Shown here piece after piece: positions 1-5,658 of a stretch of 5,658 nucleotides of DNA (the first letter of the stretch is position 1; each line of letters opens with the position of its first letter). Where the stretch lies: positions 1,305-6,962 of the forward strand of contig DOTA01000002.1 in assembly GCA_003513015.1 (NCBI GenBank), in the 5' to 3' direction. Position numbers and translations under genes: made by a program. Under the pieces are notes generated by a model. The model made no database searches. It worked only from the letters and a program-made list of their open reading frames with translations, and was not told the DNA's origin. Source of the stretch: Chloroflexota bacterium (lineage in GTDB: Bacteria; Chloroflexota; Anaerolineae; Anaerolineales; UBA11858).

Positions 1-746
1 GGCGGGAGATCGAGGGTGTAACCGATAAAGGATTTGCGCGACGGCCCTAAGAGCACCGGGTACCCCAAAGCACGGATTTCGCCGAGGCGGTCGATCAACT
101 CCAGGTTTTGGGAGACCGTTTTACCGAACCCAATCCCTGGGTCGAGGATAATCTTCTCTTTAGCGATCCCAGCCGCAAGTGCCAGGTCCACGCTGGCCAG
201 CAATTCTCGCCGGAGATCTGCCAGCAAATCAATATATTCGGGGCCGATGTAGGCATTTCCCAATTGGTTGCGCACTTCCACGCTGGCGGGATTACTACGG
301 TTGTGCATCAAAATTACCGGCGCATCAAATTCATGGGCAATCCCCGCCAAAGCAGGGTCGGCGCGCAGCCCCCATACATCGTTGACGATGTGCGCCCCAA
401 CCTGCAATGCGGCTTCAGCCACGCGCGCTTTGTAGGTGTCGATTGAAATCAGAGTATCTGGGAATTGCGCCGCAAGCGCTTCAATCACCGGCATGACGCG
501 GGCCAGTTCAGCCTCGGCGTTCACTGGTTCGGATCCAGGGCGGGTGCTTTCGCCGCCCACATCCAGGATGTCGGCTCCGGCCTCCACAAATTGGCGGGCC
601 TGCGCCAGGGAAGCTGCCAGAGTGTCAGCGTGCGAGAGCAAGCCATCTCCCGAAAAGCTATCGGGGGTAACATTGAGGATGCCCATCACATATGTGCGGG
701 CACCCCAATCAAGCCGATGGTTCTGGATGGTAAGTGTGGAATACAT
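1..746 (-). CDS. folP: Dihydropteroate synthase, 3'-truncated by the window edge
   Basis: Cytosolic TIM-barrel enzyme of folate biosynthesis that condenses 6-hydroxymethyl-dihydropterin pyrophosphate with p-aminobenzoate to give dihydropteroate. The reading frame is open from the ATG at 746-744 to the left edge, giving 248 full codons. I translated it by hand. The family signatures appear in order: ILNVTPDSFSGDG (about residues 23-35), GGESTRPG (64-71), SIDTY (101-105), VNDVWG (121-126), LDPGIGFGK (201-209) and PSRKSFIG (235-242). These include the expected pterin- and phosphate-binding Asn, Asp, Thr, Lys and Arg residues. The C-terminal Arg-x-His motif is missing only because the window ends; family members are usually about 270-290 residues. 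The start is supported by the usual short lead of ~20 residues before the first barrel strand, but no clear Shine-Dalgarno precedes it (upstream is AAAGCCC). A palindromic repeat lies immediately upstream. Identification is very secure; the exact start is moderately secure. Confidence 0.96.
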   Translation of the reverse strand, partial: MYSTLTIQNHRLDWGARTYVMGILNVTPDSFSGDGLLSHADTLAASLAQARQFVEAGADILDVGGESTRPGSEPVNAEAELARVMPVIEALAAQFPDTLISIDTYKARVAEAALQVGAHIVNDVWGLRADPALAGIAHEFDAPVILMHNRSNPASVEVRNQLGNAYIGPEYIDLLADLRRELLASVDLALAAGIAKEKIILDPGIGFGKTVSQNLELIDRLGEIRALGYPVLLGPSRKSFIGYTLDLP

Positions 747-757
747 GGGCTTTAAAA

Positions 758-806
758 CGTAAAACGTGATGCGTAATCCCCACAAATTTACACATAACGT
801 TTTACG
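758..806. repeat. Imperfect 19-bp inverted repeat (REP-like hairpin) between folP and the STAS-like gene
   Basis: The left arm 758-776 (cgtaaaacgtgatgcgtaa) and the right arm 788-806 (ttacacataacgttttacg) are reverse complements at 17 of 19 positions. The outer 10 bp (758-767 with 797-806) match perfectly, and the loop is 11 nt (777-787). The left arm also takes part in a tandem AAAACGT duplication (754-760, 761-767). The element fills most of the 74-bp gap between the STAS-like gene stop and the folP start. On the minus strand the second arm is followed by TTTT, so it could weakly terminate the upstream gene's transcript, but the stem is AT-rich and the T run short. A dispersed intergenic palindrome is the alternative reading. 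Confidence 0.7.
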
Positions 807-820
807 AATTGCGTTTCAGC

Positions 821-1240
821 TTAAACCATCGACTCCATGGGGCGGGCCAGCCATTTTTCAGCCTCGTCGCGATCAGTAAAAATACCCAGGCGAGCGCCGC
901 TACCAACGGAAAGATCACTAATTTTTCGGATGGCGCTGCGCACGGCTTCATTCGCTACAACCACCGCCAAACGAATGTTGCGCGTGGAGGGGTCGGTGTT
1001 CAATTCTACAGCAACCTGAACGGCTTCTTCGGAGATGTGCTCCACTTGGCTGAGATCATACAGATTGCGCACCAGCCGGTCGGAACCCAACAAATGCTCT
1101 TCGGCAAATTGGTGCCAGTGACCTAAAGTTTCGTGGGTTACATCTTTGAAGATCAAGTTCAATCCGCCATCTTCGCGCCGCTCGGCCGTAAAACCGATGC
1201 TGGGATCGGGGGTAAAGTAGAGAGGTTTTTTATCAACCAT
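821..1240 (-). CDS. SpoIIAA-like / STAS-fold small protein
   Basis: A 139-residue soluble protein with no signal peptide or membrane segment. The pattern resembles the SpoIIAA-like (STAS/SEC14-type fold) family: a short N-terminal strand region with the GGLNLIF segment (residues 26-32), a central RNLYDLSQVEHIS segment (58-70) giving the core strand and helix cap, a helix and strand with RLAVVVANEAV (90-100), and the characteristic C-terminal strand plus helix LGIFTDRDEAEKWL (118-131). Members of this family are often of unknown function; some STAS proteins act as anti-anti-sigma factors, but I see no clear phosphorylatable serine motif and no kinase or sigma partner nearby, so a regulatory role is only a possibility. 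The ATG at 1240 is well supported by AGGAG at 1252-1248 with 7 nt spacing. The gene stands apart from its neighbours, with 153 bp upstream and 74 bp downstream, each gap holding a palindrome. Confidence 0.72.
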   Translation of the reverse strand: MVDKKPLYFTPDPSIGFTAERREDGGLNLIFKDVTHETLGHWHQFAEEHLLGSDRLVRNLYDLSQVEHISEEAVQVAVELNTDPSTRNIRLAVVVANEAVRSAIRKISDLSVGSGARLGIFTDRDEAEKWLARPMESMV

Positions 1241-1247
1241 GGATTTT

Positions 1248-1252
1248 CTCCT
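1248..1252 (-). promoter_or_regulatory. Ribosome binding site of the STAS-like gene
   Basis: On the minus strand the sequence reads AGGAG, 7 nt before the ATG at 1240-1238. This is a near-consensus Shine-Dalgarno and fixes the start of the 139-residue protein. Confidence 0.75.
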
Positions 1253-1326
1253 GTCAGGACTATTTCGAATTCGCTTGTATCTTGATTGTACTCCATTTGC
1301 CCAAAACGAGCGTTATATAATGCCCC

Positions 1327-1376
1327 CGGTCACAAATTGCGCATCCAGCCTGCTAAAAAAGCGCAATTTGTGACCG
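1327..1376. repeat. Perfect 16-bp inverted repeat forming a long hairpin
   Basis: The left arm 1327-1342 (cggtcacaaattgcgc) and the right arm 1361-1376 (gcgcaatttgtgaccg) are exact reverse complements over 16 bp, separated by an 18-nt loop (1343-1360) containing an A6 run. The element begins 17 nt after the stop codon of the hydantoinase gene on the minus strand and lies about 90 bp upstream of the STAS-like gene start. In the minus-strand transcript the stem would be followed by GGGGCATTA and not a U tract, so it is not a standard intrinsic terminator. It could protect the 3' end of the hydantoinase mRNA, bind a dimeric regulator, or be a dispersed REP/MITE-like repeat. Confidence 0.8.
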
Positions 1377-1393
1377 CAAAGGGCATAGTTCCG

Positions 1394-2821
1394 TTAGAGT
1401 ACCTCCGCGCCGGGCTTCCGCTTGAGAAACTGCCCCATCCCGGGTTGCCCCAGCCATTGTTCGCCATCTACAATCAGATGGCCCCGCAAGAAAACTTTTT
1501 CGGGGTAGCCGGTCAGTTCCCAGCCTTCGTAGAGGTTATAATCGGTGCGCTGCTGTGACATCGCTACGCCAAATTTCACTTTGCGCTGCGGATCCCAGAT
1601 GACGAGGTCGGCATCCGCACCGGGAACCAGCGCGCCCTTGCGAGGATACAATCCAAAAATTTTGGCAGGATTGGTACTTGTGAGAGCCACAAATTGATTG
1701 GGCGTGAGACGGCCCGGGTTGACCGCGGTGCTCCACAAAACCGGCAGGCGATCCCCGACCCCCGGCAGGCCGTTCGGGATTTTGGTGAAATCCGCGGCTC
1801 CCAGTTCCTTACCGGGGATGGCGATGGGCTGCCCCTCGTAGATAATCGGCTGTGTGCCATCAAAGAAAAATGGGCAGTGATCCGTGCCCACCGTCTGGAT
1901 GATGCTATCCTCCAGACCTTCCCACAAACGGGCATTATCGGCGGCACTGCGCATGGGCGGCGAGCAAATCCACTTAGCGCCATCGGGGCGACGCAAATCG
2001 TCTTCGCTGAAAAAGAGATATTGGGGGCAAGTCTCGCCCATCACGGGCAAGCCGCGTTCCCGGGCATAATGCAGCATATCTACTTCACCGCCCGCGTTCA
2101 TGTGAACGAGGTAGAGCGGGGCTTCGGTTTGGGCGGCGATGGAGAAAGCCCGTAAAGCAGATTCCACTGCGCCCCAGGCCGGGCGAGTACGGGCGTGCCA
2201 TTCGGGCGCGGTGTGACCGGCTGCCAAGGCCTCGGCCACCAGCACCTCGATGATGTCACCGTTTTCGGCGTGCAGCATGGTGAGCATGCCGTGTTCTTTG
2301 GCAATCCGCATTACCTGGAAGATTTCGCCATCCCCCAGGCGCAGGCGATGGTTATAGGCGGTAAAAACCTTGAGGGTGGTAATCCCCACTTCAACCAAAA
2401 AGGGAATCTCGGCGGCAATTTTTTCGTCAAAGTGGGTGATATTCATGTGAAAACCGAAGTCGATGGCGGCTTTGGGGTCGGCTTTGGCACGCCAGGCGGC
2501 CAGATCGGCTTGCAACCCACCCGCGTCATCGCCGGTTTGCGGCACAAAATCCATCACGGTGGTGGTACCGCCAAAAGCCGCGGCTTTGTGCCCGGTGTAG
2601 TGATCATCGGAGGAAACGGTGCCAAACATGGGCAGGTCGAAATGGGTATGCGGGTCGACGCCTCCGGGCAGAATCAACTTTCCGGTGGCGTCGATCACTT
2701 CCAAACCTGGGGAGTGCAGGTCGGCTCCAATGGCCTTAATCTGCTCCCCTTCGATGAGAATATCCGCTTGAAAGGTATCTGAGGCGGTAATCAGAGTGCC
2801 ATTTTTTATGATTTTTTGCAT
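1394..2821 (-). CDS. hydA: D-hydantoinase / dihydropyrimidinase-type amidohydrolase
   Basis: Cytosolic binuclear-metal amidohydrolase that opens cyclic ureides such as dihydrouracil, dihydrothymine or 5-substituted hydantoins to N-carbamoyl acids. Using the ATG at 2821 the protein has 475 residues, a normal length. All metal and catalytic residues are recognisable: DPHTH with His58 and His60, the Lys expected to be carboxylated at 151 (TTLKVF), Tyr156 for substrate binding, His184 (MLHAEN), His240 (YLVHMN) and Asp314 (GTDHC). The substrate-binding Ser287 (CSPPMR) and the PNGLPGVGDRLP segment near 349-360 are also present. Between GTDHC and the KELG segment there is a somewhat longer loop than in textbook D-hydantoinases. 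A TTG lies in frame at 2833, but GGAG at 2831-2828 sits 6 nt before the ATG at 2821 and overlaps that TTG, so the ATG is preferred. The gene begins 15 nt after the RraA-like stop, implying co-transcription. Natural substrate is not decidable from sequence; allantoinase is less likely than hydantoinase or dihydropyrimidinase. Confidence 0.93.
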   Translation of the reverse strand: MQKIIKNGTLITASDTFQADILIEGEQIKAIGADLHSPGLEVIDATGKLILPGGVDPHTHFDLPMFGTVSSDDHYTGHKAAAFGGTTTVMDFVPQTGDDAGGLQADLAAWRAKADPKAAIDFGFHMNITHFDEKIAAEIPFLVEVGITTLKVFTAYNHRLRLGDGEIFQVMRIAKEHGMLTMLHAENGDIIEVLVAEALAAGHTAPEWHARTRPAWGAVESALRAFSIAAQTEAPLYLVHMNAGGEVDMLHYARERGLPVMGETCPQYLFFSEDDLRRPDGAKWICSPPMRSAADNARLWEGLEDSIIQTVGTDHCPFFFDGTQPIIYEGQPIAIPGKELGAADFTKIPNGLPGVGDRLPVLWSTAVNPGRLTPNQFVALTSTNPAKIFGLYPRKGALVPGADADLVIWDPQRKVKFGVAMSQQRTDYNLYEGWELTGYPEKVFLRGHLIVDGEQWLGQPGMGQFLKRKPGAEVL

Positions 2822-2827
2822 ATTTCG

Positions 2828-2831
2828 CTCC
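2828..2831 (-). promoter_or_regulatory. Ribosome binding site deciding the hydantoinase start
   Basis: GGAG on the minus strand lies 6 nt upstream of the ATG at 2821-2819. It overlaps the alternative TTG codon at 2833-2831, which therefore is unlikely to be the initiation codon. Confidence 0.65.
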
Positions 2832-2836
2832 AATTT

Positions 2837-3589
2837 CTACCATTCACCTGCGCGTCGAAATTTCTGCCGTGTATTTTCGGAGAAGGCTTGAGCAGCGGCC
2901 TCTAATGATTCTAAAATTTCGGCGTTTGATTTCCCCACGGCCTGGCGCGCGGCCTGAATGACAGTTTCACATTCGTTGGTATCCATAAAGATCGCGGCCT
3001 CAAGTAAACTGGTTTGATCTTCTGCAGGGATCGCCAAAAATCCATGCTTGTCGGCATGAATAAGTTGACCGGGCTTGATGATGGTGCCAAAGACTTCAAC
3101 CTCACAATTCCAGCGCACGGGAGTCACGTGAGCATGACCCACGCATAAGCGTCGCGCCAAGGCCTTAAAACCCGCATTGGTCATTTCGTCCAGATCGCGG
3201 ATGGCGCTATCGGTGATGGTACCCACACAACCCAGCGCCCGGTGGACATTGCTATTGACTTCGCCCCAAAAAGATCCGATTACCTGGGGTTTATCGAGGT
3301 CTTGCACGACCACGATCTTCGGGCCAGGTTGTTCGGCCACATAACGGCGATATTCGGACAAGGCGTTTGTGTTTTGCTTATGGGATTTTTCACTGGGCTG
3401 GATGACAACTGTGACAGCATAGCCCACCATCGGTCCCATTTGGGGCATAAAATCGGTGGTTTCTTCCAGGTTGAAACAGTCGGCGGCAATATCGTGCTGC
3501 GTAATTTGTTCCCAGCCGTTGTAGATGGTAGGCGTGTTCCAGCGTTTGAGTTGCAATAATTCGGCGTGCGATAAATAGTTTGATTTCAT
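2837..3589 (-). CDS. RraA-family protein (aldolase/decarboxylase-like)
   Basis: A 250-residue soluble protein of the RraA/HMG-aldolase superfamily, whose members include the RNase E inhibitor RraA, 4-hydroxy-4-methyl-2-oxoglutarate aldolase and many uncharacterised enzymes long misnamed as dimethylmenaquinone methyltransferases. The fold signature is visible: MGPMVGYAVTV (51-61), the GSFWGEV motif (105-111), then CVGTITDSAIRD (121-132), where Arg131 and Asp132 correspond to the substrate- and metal-binding pair, and PGQLIHADKHGFLAIP (173-188), the variant of the usual PGD-DxxG-P motif. Length exceeds the ~160-residue core because of an N-terminal lead and a helical C-terminal tail. The ATG at 3589 overlaps the preceding gene's TGA as ATGA, and GGAG at 3600-3597 gives 7 nt spacing. 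Pairing with the adjacent hydantoinase argues for a catabolic enzyme and against RNase E control. Specific reaction unknown. Confidence 0.85.
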   Translation of the reverse strand: MKSNYLSHAELLQLKRWNTPTIYNGWEQITQHDIAADCFNLEETTDFMPQMGPMVGYAVTVVIQPSEKSHKQNTNALSEYRRYVAEQPGPKIVVVQDLDKPQVIGSFWGEVNSNVHRALGCVGTITDSAIRDLDEMTNAGFKALARRLCVGHAHVTPVRWNCEVEVFGTIIKPGQLIHADKHGFLAIPAEDQTSLLEAAIFMDTNECETVIQAARQAVGKSNAEILESLEAAAQAFSENTRQKFRRAGEW

Positions 3590-4149
3590 GCGGTTGCTCC
3601 GTAACTTTCATCAATTTCCCTGATGCCCAAAAGAGCCGTCAGCACTTCAGGCGGGATATCCGCTTCGGGCATCTCTTCAGACTGATCCCGGTTGGCGCGC
3701 TCGCGTAGGGCGTGCCAGAGCAGTTGGCGCTCTTCGGTGTGGACCACCAAATCGTTAATGGTTTCGGCTTGGAGCAGATATTCCCCCGTGGTGTAGAGGA
3801 AAGTGATGCGCTTCCATTGTTCAGCTTTGATGGGATTTGCCAGTTGGAACAACGGCCCTAACTGGATTTTGAAATACTCTTCCCCAGCTTTGGGGTGATC
3901 CGGTTGATCGCGAATTAACTCAGCCCGAGTGACCAGTTCGTGCCCCTTCGCCGACGCACAATATTCGATGCTCCATTTGTGGTCATCACCAAAAGAGGCG
4001 GGCTGGTAAAAGGCCAGATAATCTACCGAGACCACTTTAGGAGCCGTCCGCAATGGGATGCGGTACCAGCCCAAAACACGGGCGATTTCGAGGTCACGCG
4101 GGGTGGGGATGAAGGCTACCAGGATGAGGTCGGTGGGTCTGATCGGCAT
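3586..4149 (-). CDS. Hypothetical protein coupled to the SNF2 gene
   Basis: I do not firmly recognise this 187-residue protein. It is soluble, with no signal peptide or transmembrane segment, and rich in aromatic residues. Conserved-looking blocks are PRDLEIARVLGWYRIPLR (17-34), DYLAFYQP (43-50), a central Tyr-rich strand region, EEYFKIQLGPL (90-100), then RITFLYTT (114-121) and AETINDL (128-134), with a charged helical tail. This WYRIP ... AFYQ ... RI-F-TT ... INDL pattern recalls, from memory, uncharacterised bacterial proteins that sometimes carry a nuclease-like C-terminal domain; no such domain is present here. The ATG at 4149 lies 4 nt after the SNF2 stop. A GTG at 4170 with a weak GGAAG upstream could start a 194-residue form overlapping the SNF2 end by 17 nt, but its extra residues lie inside SNF2 coding sequence. 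Its stop overlaps the RraA start. The spacing implies translational coupling with the helicase. Coding status is secure; function is open. Confidence 0.8.
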   Translation of the reverse strand: MPIRPTDLILVAFIPTPRDLEIARVLGWYRIPLRTAPKVVSVDYLAFYQPASFGDDHKWSIEYCASAKGHELVTRAELIRDQPDHPKAGEEYFKIQLGPLFQLANPIKAEQWKRITFLYTTGEYLLQAETINDLVVHTEERQLLWHALRERANRDQSEEMPEADIPPEVLTALLGIREIDESYGATA

Positions 4150-4153
4150 GGGA

Positions 4154-5658
4154 TCAACTAAACAACACACTCACATCTTCCGCTGTCAGGCTTTTGAAGA
4201 AGCTGCTTTCGGTAGAGATCAACTGTTCGACGAGAGCTTTCTTTTTATCTTGCAATTGCAGGATTTTCTCTTCGACGGAGTTTCGCGTGATCAGTTTGTA
4301 GACGAAAACGGGCTTATCCTGCCCGATGCGGTGGGTGCGGTCGGTGGCTTGCATCTCGACCGCGGGATTCCACCAGGGGTCAATGTGAATCACGTAATCG
4401 GCGGCGGTGAGATTCAGGCCTACACCCCCCGCTTTGAGGGAGATCAGGAAAAAGGGAATTTTCGGATCATTCTGGAAGGTATCGACGCGCTCCTGGCGGT
4501 TTTGGGTGCGCCCATCGAGATAGGTATAGGGGATTTTACGTTGATCCAAGGCCTCGCGCACGATCTTGAGCATTTGCACAAACTGCGAGAAGATCAGGGC
4601 TTTGTGACCTTCGGATTGCAGGGTTGCGATGGTTTCGATGAGCAATTCAAATTTAGCGGAATCGCCGCGAAAATCCGCTTGCACTAAACGGGGGTGATTG
4701 CAAATCTGGCGCAGGCGCAGCAGGCCTTCCAGCACTTGCATGCGGGCGTTGTTCATGCCTTTTTCTTCGATGGCACCTAACAGCATGGCGCGGTAATAAT
4801 CGCGCGTTTTGTTGTAAAACTTGAGTTGAGCGGGGTCCATATCGGCGTAGATCACGCGTTCGGTGCGCGGTGGCAACTCGGGGGCAACCTGATCTTTGGT
4901 GCGGCGTAAAATGAAAGGGTAGACCATTTTGCGCAAAAACTCGGAGGTATTTTCATCCCCCTGGCGCTCGATGGGGTTGCCAAACTCATTTTTGAAGTAA
5001 TCCAGATTGCCCAACAAGCCCGGGTTGAGATAGGCAAATTGCGACCAAAGTTCAAACGTGGAGTTTTCCACCGGGGTGCCGGTCAGCACCAAACGGTGAT
5101 CGGCGTTGAGCAGCCGCGCCGCTTTGGAAGTTTTCGCCAAGGGATTTTTGATGGCCTGTGATTCATCCAAAATGGCGTAGTGGAAACGGTATTCGCGCAA
5201 TTGCTCGATGTCGCGCAGCATCACGCCGTAGGTGGTCAAAATCAAGTCATAATTGTCGAAGGCGTTAATATCTTCGGCGCGCTGGTTGCCAAAATATTCA
5301 TAAAAACTCAGTCCGGGCGTAAATTTTTCGGCCTCGCGCTGCCAGTTGACCAACAGGGAGCGCGGCAGCACCAGCAAAGTGGCTTTATGAACATGCCCGC
5401 TCTCTTTTTGCGATTGCAGATAAGCCAGGGTTTCGATGGTTTTGCCCAAGCCCATGTCATCGGCTAAACAGCCGCCAAACTCAAAATCATGCAAGAAATA
5501 CAGCCAATCGAAGCCGGCTTTTTGGTAGGGGCGCAGTTCGCCCTCAAAGCCGCGCGGCAACTCCCGGGTTTGAATCCCATCAAAATCCAGCAGGCGCTTC
5601 TTGCGGCGTTGAAACTCGGGATCATATTGAACCCGGTCGGCCTCCCCCAGCAGTTGAT
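4154..5658 (-). CDS. SNF2-family DNA helicase/translocase, 5'-truncated by the window edge
   Basis: ATP-driven double-stranded DNA translocase of helicase superfamily 2, SNF2 branch. About 501 codons are visible, and the frame is open through the right edge. A TTG at 5560-5558 is not the start, because coding sequence continues upstream of it (QYDPEFQRRKKRLLDFDG and on). Counting from the first full codon at 5656, motifs are: the Q-motif-like LRPYQKAGFDWL (41-52), Walker A DDMGLGKT (66-73), motif II DESQAIKN (164-171), motif III LTGTPVEN (191-198), the C-terminal RecA lobe with ALIFSQF (353-359) and YLDGRTQNRQERV (379-391), motif V KAGGVGLNLTAADYVI (408-423), DPWWNP (426-431) and motif VI QATDRTHRIGQ (436-446) with the arginine finger. 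The C-terminus is complete and ends with the LTAEDVSVLFS tail common in bacterial members. The missing N-terminus probably holds the SNF2-associated region and perhaps a SWIM zinc finger, as in many bacterial homologues. Role in transcription, repair or defence cannot be told from this part. Confidence 0.95.
   Translation of the reverse strand, partial: QLLGEADRVQYDPEFQRRKKRLLDFDGIQTRELPRGFEGELRPYQKAGFDWLYFLHDFEFGGCLADDMGLGKTIETLAYLQSQKESGHVHKATLLVLPRSLLVNWQREAEKFTPGLSFYEYFGNQRAEDINAFDNYDLILTTYGVMLRDIEQLREYRFHYAILDESQAIKNPLAKTSKAARLLNADHRLVLTGTPVENSTFELWSQFAYLNPGLLGNLDYFKNEFGNPIERQGDENTSEFLRKMVYPFILRRTKDQVAPELPPRTERVIYADMDPAQLKFYNKTRDYYRAMLLGAIEEKGMNNARMQVLEGLLRLRQICNHPRLVQADFRGDSAKFELLIETIATLQSEGHKALIFSQFVQMLKIVREALDQRKIPYTYLDGRTQNRQERVDTFQNDPKIPFFLISLKAGGVGLNLTAADYVIHIDPWWNPAVEMQATDRTHRIGQDKPVFVYKLITRNSVEEKILQLQDKKKALVEQLISTESSFFKSLTAEDVSVLFS

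Noticed and set aside
1316..1321. A perfect TATAAT on the plus strand as a possible promoter
   Set aside because: No matching -35 box lies 16-18 bp upstream and there is no plus-strand gene to serve. On the minus strand the nearby TACAAT (1290-1285) also lacks a convincing -35, so no promoter is called.
781..1338. Shared octamer cacaaatt in the loop of the 758-806 palindrome and in an arm of the 1327-1376 palindrome
   Set aside because: Eight bases in common, placed in different parts of the two structures, is easily chance; it does not show that the elements are related.
1286..1558. A 90-codon plus-strand open frame spanning the perfect palindrome and the end of the hydantoinase gene
   Set aside because: Half of it is antisense to well-supported hydantoinase coding sequence, it has no recognisable domain, and the remainder is the hairpin region.
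2195..2782. A long plus-strand open frame of 195 codons opposite the hydantoinase gene
   Set aside because: It is a glycine-rich antisense shadow of a conserved enzyme gene, with no family resemblance and no ribosome binding site of note.
2821..2833. TTG at 2833 as the hydantoinase start (479 residues)
   Set aside because: The codon overlaps the GGAG that ideally positions the ribosome at the ATG at 2821, and the family N-terminus fits the ATG.
4058..4687. A 209-codon plus-strand open frame opposite the end of the SNF2 gene
   Set aside because: It runs antisense to the conserved helicase motifs V and VI, so the minus-strand reading explains the sequence fully.

Overview
This window carries six genes, all on the minus strand, so the genetic reading order runs from right to left. 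No RNA genes, transposase genes or CRISPR arrays are visible. Base composition is moderate in GC. The gene content suggests a free-living bacterium. The style of the hydantoinase, the RraA-like protein and the small STAS-like protein, together with the short hairpin repeats between genes, reminds me of Chloroflexota (Anaerolineae-like) genomes. That is an impression and not a demonstrated placement.

Reading right to left, the first block (5658 to 1394) looks like one transcription unit. It contains the C-terminal ~500 residues of a bacterial SNF2-family helicase/translocase (its N-terminus lies beyond the right edge), an unrecognised 187-residue protein starting 4 nt after the helicase stop, an RraA-family protein whose start overlaps that gene's stop as ATGA, and a D-hydantoinase/dihydropyrimidinase-type amidohydrolase starting 15 nt after the RraA stop. 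The last two are plausible small-molecule catabolic enzymes. The first two look like a DNA-remodelling pair. Their tight spacing makes co-transcription likely, but a shared function is not evident.

The second block holds a 139-residue SpoIIAA-like (STAS-fold) protein with its own good ribosome binding site. It sits between two palindromic intergenic elements: a perfect 16-bp inverted repeat (1327-1376) on its upstream side and an imperfect 19-bp inverted repeat (758-806) on its downstream side. The last gene, at the left edge, is folP (dihydropteroate synthase, folate biosynthesis). Its start is inside the window and its last few dozen residues lie off the left edge.

Nothing here proves a new biological system. 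The items most worth a second look are the SNF2-associated unknown protein, the two hairpin elements bracketing the STAS-like gene, and the coupled RraA/hydantoinase pair.
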